From: Egbenema bharatensis
GTDB lineage: Bacteria; Cyanobacteriota; Cyanobacteriia; Elainellales; Elainellaceae
Length of the DNA: 64,000 bases
Reading direction: 5' to 3'
Assembly: GCF_048077055.1 (NCBI RefSeq)
Contig: NZ_CP182236.1
Location: forward strand, 4,960,001-5,024,000
Part shown: one piece after another, positions 8,878-17,644 of the stretch
Layout: each line of letters starts with the position of its first letter
How positions within the stretch are numbered: position 1 is the stretch's first letter
Made by a program: the position numbers and the translations under genes
Notes under the pieces: generated by a model
The model's input: the letters and a program-made list of their open reading frames with translations, nothing else
The model's database searches: none
Told to the model about the DNA's origin: nothing

Positions 8878-9186
8878 CTAACGGTAGTATCGCTGCTCGA
8901 TCCAGATACGGACTTCCTGTTCGGATGCGAAGGTCGCAGTCAGGTGAGTATCAGGATCGTAAACCTGAAAATAGGTGTTGCCGTGACGATCGCGTTTACG
9001 ACGAATGCTGGGTTCGGGCGTTTTACTGAAGCTATCCAGCAGGAAATTCCAGAGGCGATCGAGGTTTAAGCGAGTGCCTTGTGGGTGGGGAGTAGGTTGG
9101 GGAACGGACTGAGGGTGGGCAACCCATGATTCCAATTCTTGCGAATTCACTAAAACGTAGTTGGGGTCTGAGTTGTAGGTTTTCAT
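8878..9186 (-). CDS. Small conserved hypothetical protein
   Basis: A 102-residue protein of unknown function. The C-terminal half is the more protein-like: RRKRDRHGNTYFQVYDPDT, then TATFASEQEVRIWIEQRYYR, which suggests a small beta-alpha domain. The middle is Pro-rich. There is no signal peptide. The heptamer repeats separate it from the dinB-like gene downstream. I do not recognise a family. Confidence 0.55.
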   Translation of the reverse strand: MKTYNSDPNYVLVNSQELESWVAHPQSVPQPTPHPQGTRLNLDRLWNFLLDSFSKTPEPSIRRKRDRHGNTYFQVYDPDTHLTATFASEQEVRIWIEQRYYR

Positions 9187-9625
9187 GGGTCTATCTCTTT
9201 GTGGAAGTCAGGAGTGGGTTTTTAGCTTTGAATGCTGGTGGGGCGGGCATTTTGCTTCCCCTTTAAAAGAAGTGGAACTGAAATTTGAGAAAAGTGAGCC
9301 TTGGCTTGAGAAGTGATGTCCTTACTGTATGAGTCGCCTCAGGAAGATTCAAAAACAGGGGCAGATATGTTTTATGAAAAAAATTGATAGAAGGTGGAGG
9401 CGAATGAACCCATTGTGAGACAGAAACTATAAACAAAACAGAGACAATTAATGTGAATTGTTACGGTTACAGTTTTGGTTTTGAGAACTGTTATGCTTTG
9501 TTTGAGGGGAAACTGTGTTCTTTGAGGGAAGGAGGGAAGGAGGGAAGGAGGGAAGAAGAGGGGGATCGGGAAAAATCCAAGATTCAAAACCAGAATCCAA
9601 AACCAACATCCAAAACCAACATCCA
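9187..9625. other. Gap with octamer tandem repeat
   Basis: Intergenic between divergent genes. It contains four copies of the octamer AGGGAAGG (9525-9556, the last imperfect) about 70 bp before the MocR start. The rest is AT-rich and probably holds both promoters. No RNA gene is recognised. Confidence 0.6.
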
Positions 9626-11104
9626 ATGAATCTCAACGTTGATAATTTCCAGGACAAAACACTGTACGAGCAAGTGGCCGATCGCATTCAAAGGCTGATC
9701 GCTGAAGGAACGTTGCAGGTGGGCGATCGGTTGCCATCTGTGCGCCGATTACACAAGCAGCTATCGGTGAGCATTTCTACAGTGCTGGAGGCTTATCGGC
9801 TCCTGGAAGATCAGGGCTTGATTGAGGCGCGGCCCCAGTCTGGGTATTTTGTGAAACGAGCTTCCCTGATTCATCTGGAAGAACCGCAGGACTCAACACA
9901 ACCGCAACAACAGGCTCCGATCGAAGTGTCGCTCGCATTCCGGGTGAGTAATCATATGCGCCATAGCGATCGGGTGAATCTGGGAGCGGCGGTTCCAGGG
10001 ACTGAACTGTTGCCGATCGCCACGCTGAATCGGTTAATGGGGCAGGTGATTCGAGCGAATGCGGATGATGTTCATGCCTATCAAGCCTCTAAGGGGTGTG
10101 AGCCTTTGCGCCATGAAGCTGCAAAACGTTTGATGGATGCGGGGTGCTCAGTGACTCCGGGCGAAATTGTGGTGACAAATGGTACGACGGAAGCATTACA
10201 CCTTTCTCTGCGCGCCGTCACTTGTCCAGGGGATACGGTAGCGATCGAATCTCCAACGTATTACGGTTTATTAGAGGCTCTGGAATCGCTTCACCTGAAA
10301 GCTCTAGAAATTCCAACTCACCCTAAGGAAGGGATTTGCTTAGAGAACCTGGAAGCAGCGTTGCAGGCGCGGAAAGTCACGGCTTGTGCCCTGGTGTCAA
10401 ATTTCAGTAATCCCTTAGGAAGCTGTATGGGCGATCGTAAAAAGCAGCAGCTTGTAGAGTTACTGAACCGCTACGAATTGCCCCTGGTAGAAGATGACAT
10501 CTATGGTGAATTACAGTTTGAAGGCTCGCGTCCTAAAGCAATTAAAGCGTTTGATACGGAAGGTCGCGTCCTGTACTGTACCTCCGTTAGTAAGACCCTT
10601 TCCCCTGGACTACGGGTGGGTTGGGCAGTTGCCGGACGTTATCAGGTCAAAGTGGAACAACTGAAGATGTCACTCAACTGGATGACCTCTGTTGCGTCCC
10701 AACTCACAGTAGCCGCATTCCTCAGTAACGGGGGATTCGATCGTCACCTGCGTCATCTGCGCCGCGCTTACCAATCCCAACTGCATCGCACCAGTCAAGC
10801 CATCTGTGAATGGTTTCCGGCTGAAACCAGAGTTTCGCGCCCAGAGGGAGGGTATGTACTGTGGTTAGAGATGCCACCTTCCTTCGATGCAATGGAGCTT
10901 TACGAAGAAGCTAGCCAGCACAACATCAGCATTGCTCCAGGCATCATGTTTTCGCCCTCAGGTAGCTACCAAAACTGCTTTCGGCTCAATTGCGGCATTC
11001 CCTGGTCAGAAGAGGTGCATCAAGCGATCCAGAAATTAGGGTACTTATCCAAGCGGCAGTTAGCGGCGAGGATGCTGGGGATGGAAGACTCCAGAATAGT
11101 CTAG
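9626..11104 (+). CDS. MocR-type regulator (GntR HTH fused to aminotransferase)
   Basis: A 492-residue PLP-binding transcription factor of the MocR/GabR/PdxR group. Residues 1-75 form a winged helix of the GntR family (YEQVADRIQRLIAEGTL, LPSVRRLHKQLSVSISTV, DQGLIEARPQSGYF). The rest is a type I aminotransferase fold with NGTTEALHLSLRA, VSNFSNPLG, EDDIYGEL and the PLP-lysine segment TSVSKTLSPGLRVGW. Such proteins usually sense a PLP adduct and control a neighbouring metabolic gene, but none is adjacent here. ATG 9626 is chosen because it starts just before the conserved domain; the frame is open further upstream through tandem repeats. Confidence 0.9.
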   Translation: MNLNVDNFQDKTLYEQVADRIQRLIAEGTLQVGDRLPSVRRLHKQLSVSISTVLEAYRLLEDQGLIEARPQSGYFVKRASLIHLEEPQDSTQPQQQAPIEVSLAFRVSNHMRHSDRVNLGAAVPGTELLPIATLNRLMGQVIRANADDVHAYQASKGCEPLRHEAAKRLMDAGCSVTPGEIVVTNGTTEALHLSLRAVTCPGDTVAIESPTYYGLLEALESLHLKALEIPTHPKEGICLENLEAALQARKVTACALVSNFSNPLGSCMGDRKKQQLVELLNRYELPLVEDDIYGELQFEGSRPKAIKAFDTEGRVLYCTSVSKTLSPGLRVGWAVAGRYQVKVEQLKMSLNWMTSVASQLTVAAFLSNGGFDRHLRHLRRAYQSQLHRTSQAICEWFPAETRVSRPEGGYVLWLEMPPSFDAMELYEEASQHNISIAPGIMFSPSGSYQNCFRLNCGIPWSEEVHQAIQKLGYLSKRQLAARMLGMEDSRIV

Positions 11105-11231
11105 GTATAAAATATAACAAGAAATAGAGTGAGATAAGTTTGTTGAACTGCTTGTTTTAAGTTACTGGATGCCAGAATCTGGGAACTCTGTGGAGACAGC
11201 TACAGAGATGTTCATCTACCTAGGAAAATTT

Positions 11232-11678
11232 ATGGCAAGTGTTAATTTAAACAAGTGGGTTGTCAGTGGTAATTTGGCTGCGGACGTTGAGACTAAGACA
11301 GTTACGCTCCGAAGTGGAGAAGAGGCTGAGGTGGCAAGTGGTACTCTGTATGTCCAGAGAGGCCGAAATCGGGAAGAGTCTTTTACGGTCTCTTTGAGTA
11401 TCTGGCAGAAGTCCAACGCTTGGCGGCTTTTGCCTTACTTGAAAAGGGGGTCTCTCATCATTTGTACGGGTAATGTAGATGTGAATCCCTTTATTTCCAA
11501 AAACGGCAATGTGCCCAGAGCTGGATTAGAAATGACTGTGCTAGACATTGATCTTGTGAGTGTTCGTAACAGCGAATCTTCAGTTTCAAACTCCGCTTCA
11601 GGTGCAGAACCCGTTTTAGACACTCCTACAGCCTCGGAAGACAAATTGTTGGTTGCAGCCTTCCCAACGGAATTTTGA
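11232..11678 (+). CDS. Single-stranded-DNA-binding-like OB-fold protein
   Basis: A 148-residue protein whose first 105 residues have the SSB layout: NKWVVSGNLAADVETK, then SFTVSLSIWQK, LLPYLKRGSLIICTGNVDVN and GLEMTVLDIDLVS. It is shorter than the housekeeping SSB, and its end (AAFPTEF) lacks the acidic DDDIPF-like tail that recruits partners, so it is probably an accessory or divergent SSB. ATG 11232 has AGGAAAA upstream; an earlier in-frame ATG at 11169 would add 21 residues. It stands alone. Confidence 0.65.
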   Translation: MASVNLNKWVVSGNLAADVETKTVTLRSGEEAEVASGTLYVQRGRNREESFTVSLSIWQKSNAWRLLPYLKRGSLIICTGNVDVNPFISKNGNVPRAGLEMTVLDIDLVSVRNSESSVSNSASGAEPVLDTPTASEDKLLVAAFPTEF

Positions 11679-11720
11679 GGAGGCAATGAAATAGAAAATG
11701 CAAACTGCATAACCTGAAGT

Positions 11721-11803
11721 TCTTGTGGGGTGGGTAGCGTTTCGACTGAGCTTTCGACCTGAGCTCAAGCCGAAGGGCTCAAGCCGAAGTTTTGCCCGCC
11801 CAG
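11721..11803. repeat. Interspersed repeat, family A, copy 1
   Basis: It starts with CTTGTGGGGTGGG, passes through GTTTCGACTGAGC, holds two GCTCAAGCCGAAG units and ends TTGCCCGCCCAG. Related copies lie at 15365-15419 (inverted), 57781-57888 and 58399-58489 (inverted). Confidence 0.85.
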
Positions 11804-11927
11804 CTAAATTCTAAGTTTGACAGCCTGTCTTTTGACAGAAGTTTCCCTATCCTTCAACATTATGAGCACTGATTGTATAGGGTCATCGATTCAGGTGACA
11901 GTCGAGAGTGAAGTTCCATAGCCAGTA

Positions 11928-13130
11928 ATGCTAGATTTGCTGTTGGTTGCCAGTTTAGGTTTTTTGGGCAGTTTCGGGCACTGCGTCGGTATGTGTAGTC
12001 CGATCGCCATTGCCTTTTCGCTCTCCCAAAACCAGGAAAAGCCAACCCTGTGGCAGCAAGTTCGATTTCATGGATTGCTTAATCTGGGCCGAATTCTCAG
12101 CTATGCCATGGTAGGTGCAGCGATCGGACTTTTAGGATCAGTTCTGATCGCTGGAGGACAGTTTGCTGGCGTAGGAAGTGGTTTGCGGCGAGGGATGTCC
12201 CTGTTTACCGGGGGACTGTTGATCTGGATGGGATTAACTCAAGTCAGTCCGGGTTTATTCCCTAAAATTCCTTTGCTGAACCCCATGGCCAAGAGCGATT
12301 TACACGATCGCCTCAGTCGTGTCATGGTGAATCTCTCGTTTCAGGATCGCTGGTGGACTCCAGCCCTACTGGGCATTTTTTGGGGACTGATTCCCTGCGG
12401 GTTCCTCTATGCTGCCCAAATCAAAGCCGCTGAAACCGGAGACCTATGGCAGGGCTGTGCCACAATGCTGGCCTTTGGATTCGGAACTTTTCCCATTATG
12501 CTGGGGGTCGGGGTTTCCATCGCTGCCGTCAGCCACGATCGGCGCAGTCAGCTTTTTCGGTTAGGGGGCTGGTTTACCCTGGCGATTGGCATTCTGACGC
12601 TGATGCGTACGGGCGATACGATGGTGGACTACACCGGACACGCTGCATTGATTAGCTTAATCATTGCTCTGATCGCCCGTCCAATTCGTTCCGTTTGGGC
12701 TGCTCCTTTACGCTATCGACGAGTCATTGGAGTTGGGGCATTTGTCCTGGCGATCGCCCATACTGTTCATATGGTGGAGCATACCTGGGGCTGGAATCCG
12801 CGAGCCTTTCAATTCATGCTGCAACAACATCAGTGGGGGATTGCCTTAGGGGGAACCGGGTTACTGCTCATAGCTCCAGCCGCCTTTACCAGTTTCGATC
12901 GCGCCCAAAAAGTTCTGGGACACCACTGGCGATCGATTCACTTACTGACGGTTCCTGCCCTTATCCTCTGTACCGCTCACTGCATTCTGACTGGCTCCCA
13001 CTACCTCGGCAAACTCCAACTCAACTGGCTTAACTGGGTACAGACGATCGGTTTAATAGCGGTGGTGCTGGGGGTATTGGGGGTGAGGAGAGTGAGCAAG
13101 ATAAAGAGTCAGGAGTCAGGAGTCAAGTAA
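11928..13130 (+). CDS. UreH/TauE-like membrane protein with haem-type C-terminal helices
   Basis: A 400-residue polytopic inner-membrane protein. The N-terminal part carries the UreH-domain signature GHCVGMCSPIAIAFSLSQ and, after an inverted repeat of the fold, FWGLIPCGFLYAAQIKAAETG. The C-terminal 140 residues form extra helices with regularly placed His (HTVHMVEHTWGW, GHHWRSIHLL, TAHCILTGSHY), a pattern like ferric-reductase or cytochrome b membrane domains. UreH/TauE proteins move metals or sulfur anions, so a metal-handling role is an inference. The next gene starts 3 bp after the stop, so the two form an operon. Confidence 0.75.
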   Translation: MLDLLLVASLGFLGSFGHCVGMCSPIAIAFSLSQNQEKPTLWQQVRFHGLLNLGRILSYAMVGAAIGLLGSVLIAGGQFAGVGSGLRRGMSLFTGGLLIWMGLTQVSPGLFPKIPLLNPMAKSDLHDRLSRVMVNLSFQDRWWTPALLGIFWGLIPCGFLYAAQIKAAETGDLWQGCATMLAFGFGTFPIMLGVGVSIAAVSHDRRSQLFRLGGWFTLAIGILTLMRTGDTMVDYTGHAALISLIIALIARPIRSVWAAPLRYRRVIGVGAFVLAIAHTVHMVEHTWGWNPRAFQFMLQQHQWGIALGGTGLLLIAPAAFTSFDRAQKVLGHHWRSIHLLTVPALILCTAHCILTGSHYLGKLQLNWLNWVQTIGLIAVVLGVLGVRRVSKIKSQESGVK

Positions 13131-13132
13131 CT

Positions 13133-13768
13133 ATGACCATTCAAAAAACGATCGCCTTTTGGGGAGTCAGCACATTATCCATTTCAGCCCTCCTGTCCAT
13201 CCCAGCGATCGCTCATCAAGTCCAGATTGCGGGAGACGTGGGTGGCACGATGCACATTGAACCCAACGATAACCCACGGGCAGGAGAGCCGAGCCTGGCC
13301 TGGTTTGCATTAACTCGCCAGGGTGGAGAACTGATTCCCCTGGAAGCCTGCAATTGCCAACTGACGATTTATACTCAGCCAGGGGCGATCGTTGAATCTC
13401 CTTTGCTAGAAGCGGTTTCAGCCGAGGGATACACTGGCATTCCTGGAGCAGAGGTTACCTTTCCTCAGGTGGGTGCGTATGAACTAGTGCTGCAGGGGGA
13501 ACCCGTTACGGCGGATGACTTTCAGCCCTTTGAACTGCGGTTTCCAGTGACGGTAGCGGCTGGACAGACAGTTCCCAGTCCTCCGGCTGAACCCGATGTA
13601 GAGAGCAATGTTGAAGACGAGCAAGTTCCCTCTGAATCGGACTCGGTGTCCGAGGCACCACAACCCTCTGCAGCGGACAACCAGGTTTTTTGGCGGGCTG
13701 GAATCGTTCTAGCCCTGGTTGGAGGGACGATCGCTTTTCTTTTAGGCAAAAGCAAAACTAAAAAGTGA
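13133..13768 (+). CDS. Secreted, C-terminally anchored protein, partner of UreH-like gene
   Basis: A 211-residue protein with an N-terminal signal peptide ending near IPAIAHQVQ, a beta-rich soluble domain (GDVGGTMHIEPNDNP, LEACNCQLTIYTQPG, VTFPQVGAYELVLQG), a Ser/Pro/Glu linker and one C-terminal membrane helix (AGIVLALVGGTIAFLLG) followed by Lys residues. The mature chain would begin with or near His, and the domain holds a CNC motif, both suited to metal binding. It starts 3 bp after the UreH-like gene and so is probably the extracytoplasmic partner of that transporter. The family is not recognised. Confidence 0.65.
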   Translation: MTIQKTIAFWGVSTLSISALLSIPAIAHQVQIAGDVGGTMHIEPNDNPRAGEPSLAWFALTRQGGELIPLEACNCQLTIYTQPGAIVESPLLEAVSAEGYTGIPGAEVTFPQVGAYELVLQGEPVTADDFQPFELRFPVTVAAGQTVPSPPAEPDVESNVEDEQVPSESDSVSEAPQPSAADNQVFWRAGIVLALVGGTIAFLLGKSKTKK

Positions 13769-13861
13769 AGCTCAATTTCAACGGATGCGGTAAAAGGACG
13801 AGTGCAGTTGAAGCAACCCCTGATCCCCTGGAATCCGCTTGGAATGATTTTGCAAAGGTAA

Positions 13862-14734
13862 TTATGCGTTGTGTTCTAACCAGGTTGTTACCTCGTTCAG
13901 ATGAGTAAAGTCCAGGGAGGCTTCGCCCAGGGCTTCCAGTTGATCAGTGGAGAGCGATCGGATTTGTGTCTCTACCTCTGGTTCCAAGTCACCGAACCGA
14001 TGCTTCAGCAGCCGCAGCAATAGCGTGGCTTCTCCTGTTTGTACTCCTTGTTGGAGACCCTGTTGGAGACCTTGTTGGAGACCTTGTTGGAGACCTTGCT
14101 GTAGCCCCTGTTCCAGGATGTCCTGATAAATCACCGACTCTTTCACAATCTCCTCCCGCAAGATTTGCCGAATCACCGTTTTCTCTAATACTAATCCTGC
14201 CAGAACCGAAGTGGCTGCCGCGACATTACTTTTGGTAATTGGATTGGGCAAGGCCTCAACCTGTTGAGCAATCTGTTGCAGGGTTTGGGTCTTGTCCTCG
14301 GTGTAGCCCAGGATCGCCAGGGGTAATAAGCCAGGATATTGCAGCAGGTTGGCGGTCGGCACTTCCCACAGCCGAATCACTTCAAACTCATGGCGCATCC
14401 CAGGAATGGCAAACACGGTCTGCTGCAACAGCTCTGAACCAGTGGGCTTGAGGTAGATCACCACCTGACGCATAGCTTTGTGGGGATAGCGACGGTAGAG
14501 GCGCAGGCGGTAATCCGCCATCCTAAAGGGGATGTCTGGGTCGGGTTGGGTTTGAAACTCCAGATGGAGGACAACCTGTTCTGAAGCCAGGAGGATCAGG
14601 GCATCGGCTCGAATCGGGGCAACGGATAACTCAGATGGATCAAGTTGGGTTAAGCCGATCGATTCTCCCAGGAGCCATTGAGCAAAGTCCTGGCTGTAGC
14701 TTTCGGCGAGAAACTTGCAGACGTTATCGTACAT
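13862..14734 (-). CDS. Rpn-family recombination-promoting nuclease / YhgA-like
   Basis: A 290-residue protein of the PD-(D/E)XK superfamily (DUF4351/Rpn). The nuclease core is in residues 35-80: DALILLASEQVVLHLEFQTQPD, DIPFRMADYRLRLYRRYP. These proteins nick DNA and raise RecA-independent recombination in E. coli relatives; they are widespread and often multicopy in cyanobacteria. Just before the C-terminal DUF4351-like segment (LLRLLKHRFG to LDFTHLNEVTTW), there is a run of LQQG units encoded by 12-bp tandem repeats (about 14040-14110). It has no operon partner. Confidence 0.85.
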   Translation of the reverse strand: MYDNVCKFLAESYSQDFAQWLLGESIGLTQLDPSELSVAPIRADALILLASEQVVLHLEFQTQPDPDIPFRMADYRLRLYRRYPHKAMRQVVIYLKPTGSELLQQTVFAIPGMRHEFEVIRLWEVPTANLLQYPGLLPLAILGYTEDKTQTLQQIAQQVEALPNPITKSNVAAATSVLAGLVLEKTVIRQILREEIVKESVIYQDILEQGLQQGLQQGLQQGLQQGLQQGVQTGEATLLLRLLKHRFGDLEPEVETQIRSLSTDQLEALGEASLDFTHLNEVTTWLEHNA

Positions 14735-14794
14735 ACCCAGTTCCTACAAGTCCGATTGATCCTCACTCAGGTAACTATTGTTCCCATACAACGA

Positions 14795-15316
14795 CTATCT
14801 TGATCGCTGCCGCCGTTGCCTGAACCAATCCTGCAACTGCTGCCGACAGGGTTCCTCCAAAATGCCGCCGATCACGGGTAAGTGATGGTTAGAACAGGCA
14901 CTGTCAGGAAGATTCACCACTGTACGAACGGCTCCAGCCTTTAAATCATCGGCTCCGTACACCAATTTGCCCAACCGCGATAGGACGATCGCCCCAGCAC
15001 ACATGGGACAGGGTTCCAGCGTCACGTACAGCGTACATTGCTCTAAATGCCAGGTGCCCAGCGTTTGACCCGCCGATCGCAGTGCTACTACTTCCGCATG
15101 GGCAGTTGGATCATGATCTCGTTCCCGGCGATTTTCCCCCGTTGCTATGATCTCGTCTGCAGCATCCACAATCACCGCACCCACCGGAACCTCTCCCGCT
15201 ACCCCTGCTGCTGCGGCCAGCTCGATCGCTCGAACCATCCAACGATAGTGGCGCAGATAATCGGGGTGATCGATCGCGGGTGGGGGAATGAACGGTAGGG
15301 CGGAGAATTGATTCAC
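14795..15316 (-). CDS. tadA: tRNA adenosine(34) deaminase TadA
   Basis: TadA converts A34 of tRNA-Arg(ACG) to inosine. The 173 residues contain the zinc and proton-shuttle motifs HAEVVAL and PCPMCAGAI, plus VGAVIVD and GENRRERDHDPTAHAE. The N-terminal 25 residues (PFIPPPAIDHPDYLRHYRWM) are a short extension as in other cyanobacteria. The active-site set looks complete. It is transcribed in the same direction as the upstream DUF4330 gene but is separated from it by about 150 bp that hold an interspersed repeat. Confidence 0.93.
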   Translation of the reverse strand: MNQFSALPFIPPPAIDHPDYLRHYRWMVRAIELAAAAGVAGEVPVGAVIVDAADEIIATGENRRERDHDPTAHAEVVALRSAGQTLGTWHLEQCTLYVTLEPCPMCAGAIVLSRLGKLVYGADDLKAGAVRTVVNLPDSACSNHHLPVIGGILEEPCRQQLQDWFRQRRQRSR

Positions 15317-15364
15317 TTAGGATAGTGACTTAAATAACCTGTCAATCATTCGGACTCGTTGACA

Positions 15365-15419
15365 GGGCGGGCAAGACTTCGGCTTGAGCTCAGTCGAAAC
15401 GCTGCCCACCCCACAAGAA
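15365..15419. repeat. Interspersed repeat, family A, copy 2 (inverted, short form)
   Basis: It runs GGGCGGGCAAGACTTCGG ... GTCGAAACGCTGCCC ... CCACAAG, the reverse complement of the copy at 11721 but with only one central unit. It lies between tadA and the DUF4330 gene. Confidence 0.85.
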
Positions 15420-15465
15420 TCTCAGATTATTCAATTTGCATTCCTTAGAGGGTTAGAAAGACTAG

Positions 15466-15996
15466 TTAATCTAAGATCCGAACTCCAACCACAGGCGCAT
15501 TAAAGCGATAGGTTTGCCCTTCTAATTCCATGGGTGTGCCCACCTTGATTTTGGTATTGCCCAGCACTGGGCCATCATCCAGAATTTGAGCATTGCCACC
15601 TAAGGTCACCATCATGTCGATCGTGTAGTTTAGCTCTGGGCGCGGGTCAGGACGGGAAATCACTGTGCCATCGGGTTGGGGAACGGCCACACTGCGAGGC
15701 AGCGAAACCACATCCAGCACATCCACCTCACCATAGGGTTGATTCCGAATGATGATTCTCGTTTTTTCCTCTTGTTGCAAATTTTCTAAAAGAGCTTGCG
15801 GTTCACGTACCGTCAACCCCCGCACCATCACATCCACTTCGATCGGCTTTGTGGCTGTACCGACCTGGGCAACGGAACCCGATGTACCGGGAAACAGGAA
15901 GATACCCGCGACAACCATCAAAATGATGAGTCCAGCACCGATATCTAAAACGCTGATTTTACCGAACAAGCGACCTTTGGAATCTAAAATGGCCAT
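15466..15996 (-). CDS. DUF4330 family membrane-anchored protein
   Basis: A 176-residue cyanobacterial protein. The start MAILDSKGRLFGKISVLD is followed by one membrane helix (GAGLIILMVVAGIFLFPG, about residues 21-38). The remainder is a beta-rich extracytoplasmic domain (VDVMVRGLTVREP, IIRNQPYGEVDVLDV, LGNTKIKVGTPMELEG). The function is unknown; the topology suggests a periplasmic or thylakoid-lumen domain tethered by its N-terminus. No obvious operon partner is seen. Confidence 0.8.
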   Translation of the reverse strand: MAILDSKGRLFGKISVLDIGAGLIILMVVAGIFLFPGTSGSVAQVGTATKPIEVDVMVRGLTVREPQALLENLQQEEKTRIIIRNQPYGEVDVLDVVSLPRSVAVPQPDGTVISRPDPRPELNYTIDMMVTLGGNAQILDDGPVLGNTKIKVGTPMELEGQTYRFNAPVVGVRILD

Positions 15997-16223
15997 TGTG
16001 AAAGGCTCCCATGAACCGGCAGATAAAAAATTTAAGTGTGCAGCTTAAATCTCAGATAGCACTCTAGCAATAAAACTGCCCAATCGATCACTGAACTTGT
16101 CTACTGAATTGCAAAATTTCTCTAAATTTCGGTAGAACTAACTCAGCTTGAGGGGTATGACTCCTGCGCCATCAAGCCTTTTCATAACGTATCCTCGGAA
16201 TGCTGCAAAGTATAAATTTGGTC

Positions 16224-16715
16224 ATGACGAAAAGATTACAAGCTCTGCAAATTGATGAAGATACCGTGATTTATGTAGAGACGATCGACGATGTGGAAGT
16301 ACCTGCGGTTATCGAGGAACCAGAGGAGCAGACCCGTGGCGGACAGAAGGGCTGGAGCAGAAATCCTTCTGAGCAAATGGCCCAGAGCTTTAAGGCGATC
16401 GAATCCACTATCAAGGTTTACACGAAGCATACGCTGAATGCCTTCCGAGATGCAGCCCTGGCAGATGTGCAAAAGGTGACGCTGGAGTTTGGTGTCAATG
16501 TGAGTGGAGTCGGGGGAGTGCCCTACATTGCGACTGGCACAATGGGATGTAATATCAAAGTAACGGTAGAGTGCGCCTTCCCGCAGCGCAAACCGCCCGC
16601 TTCAGCCCAGTCTGCCGTTCCTCAGTCGCAACCTCAACCCCAATCTCAACCCCCGATCGCTCAACCGCTCCCTCGACAGCCTCACCCCAATCACCCTACC
16701 CAGCAGCCTACTTAA
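16224..16715 (+). CDS. CU044_2847-like (trypsin-co-occurring domain 1) protein
   Basis: A 163-residue protein with a start (QIDEDTVIYVETIDD) and core (ADVQKVTLEFGVNVSGVGG, then GTMGCNIKVTVECAF) that resemble the CU044_2847/Trypco1 domain. That domain is often found next to or fused with trypsin-like proteases and other conflict-system effectors. Here the domain is followed by a Pro/Gln/Ser tail of about 40 residues and no protease gene lies nearby. The central helix (EQMAQSFKAIESTIKVYTKHTLNAFRD) separates the two halves. The start is uncertain: ATG 16200 in the same frame is also possible, and neither has a strong ribosome site. Confidence 0.6.
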   Translation: MTKRLQALQIDEDTVIYVETIDDVEVPAVIEEPEEQTRGGQKGWSRNPSEQMAQSFKAIESTIKVYTKHTLNAFRDAALADVQKVTLEFGVNVSGVGGVPYIATGTMGCNIKVTVECAFPQRKPPASAQSAVPQSQPQPQSQPPIAQPLPRQPHPNHPTQQPT

Positions 16716-16731
16716 GCTTGTACTGCTGTTG

Positions 16732-17277
16732 CTAGACTCCGATCGTCAGATTGATCTGCCAATCTGCCTTTTCCAGATCACTTCGAGAATAAGTTTGATA
16801 GCCATTTGCCGCGCCCGGAATTTCAACCTGAAAAATCTGAAGATCTTGGGGAATATCTTGCAACACAAAATCAAAAGAGCAAAAGACAGGAACCCCTCGG
16901 TTAGCTCGATCGAGAGTTTGGCGTAGCGACTGTTCTTCCTGTTCTGGAAAACCTTCCAGGGCATAACGCGATCGTCCTGGCTCCAGCCGACTGACGGCAA
17001 CAATTTCGCCTACACTGTTCCGCAAAATCACTTGAGAACCTGACTTGACATCTCGGAACCGTTCTGGTGCGAGACAATCTCCACCAATTTCTGCTTCAGT
17101 TGAAACAAATAGCTCTATCTGCTGGATAATCAATCTTCCTTTCAAAGTTGGGTTGGCTGGGATAACTTCTGCAACGATCGGTGCCGGAGAAGGGGACACA
17201 GAAATTTCTGCTGACTTTCCAGAATTTGCACAGCTCGTCAGTAGAATTAAAGAGACTAAGCACAAAGCTCTTTTCAT
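16732..17277 (-). CDS. Hypothetical lipoprotein
   Basis: A 181-residue protein with a lipoprotein signal peptide (CLVSLILLTSCANSG, lipobox LTSC, Cys16). The mature part has no recognised domain; it includes GRLIIQQIELFVSTEAEIGG, GSQVILRNSVGEIVAVS and LDRANRGVPVFCSFDF, which suggests a beta-rich periplasmic domain with two more Cys. It is convergent with the preceding gene and divergent from the DUF2283 gene. Confidence 0.65.
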   Translation of the reverse strand: MKRALCLVSLILLTSCANSGKSAEISVSPSPAPIVAEVIPANPTLKGRLIIQQIELFVSTEAEIGGDCLAPERFRDVKSGSQVILRNSVGEIVAVSRLEPGRSRYALEGFPEQEEQSLRQTLDRANRGVPVFCSFDFVLQDIPQDLQIFQVEIPGAANGYQTYSRSDLEKADWQINLTIGV

Positions 17278-17344
17278 GGTTTAACTCCAAAGTTTCCCTT
17301 AGTGTTCCCAACCTCGTTGAAAACTCTGTAGTCTGCTAAGAACC

Positions 17345-17560
17345 ATGAAAATTCAGTACTTCCCAGAAACCGATACTTTGTCCATTCGCTTGAACCGTAA
17401 TCCCAGTACCGAATCAGAAGAGATTGCTCCGGATGTGGTGATTGATTTTGATGCGGATGGAGCCGTCGTAGGGTTGGAGATTGATCTAGCGTCCTCAAAG
17501 GTAGACATGAAACAGTTAGAGCTGCAAGGGCTTTTGATCCCAGAATTGCTTTCACGTTAA
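17345..17560 (+). CDS. DUF2283 family protein
   Basis: A 71-residue protein with the DUF2283 layout: MKIQYFPETDTLSIRL, then EEIAPDVVIDFDADGAVVGLEI and a short end. DUF2283 proteins are small, often sit near toxin-antitoxin or conjugative genes, and have no firmly established function. The next gene (amidase) begins 84 bp downstream in the same direction. There is no sign of a partner toxin. Confidence 0.85.
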   Translation: MKIQYFPETDTLSIRLNRNPSTESEEIAPDVVIDFDADGAVVGLEIDLASSKVDMKQLELQGLLIPELLSR

Positions 17561-17644
17561 CTCAACAAGCAGGAGTATTGTGGGAATCGAACAACCCATT
17601 ATGATGATGGAGCAGTTCTAGCGATCGGAGAAGAAATTCGAGGC

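Noticed and set aside
9525..9556. Octamer tandem run as possible CRISPR
   Set aside because: The units are short and adjacent with no spacers. No array or cas genes exist in the window.
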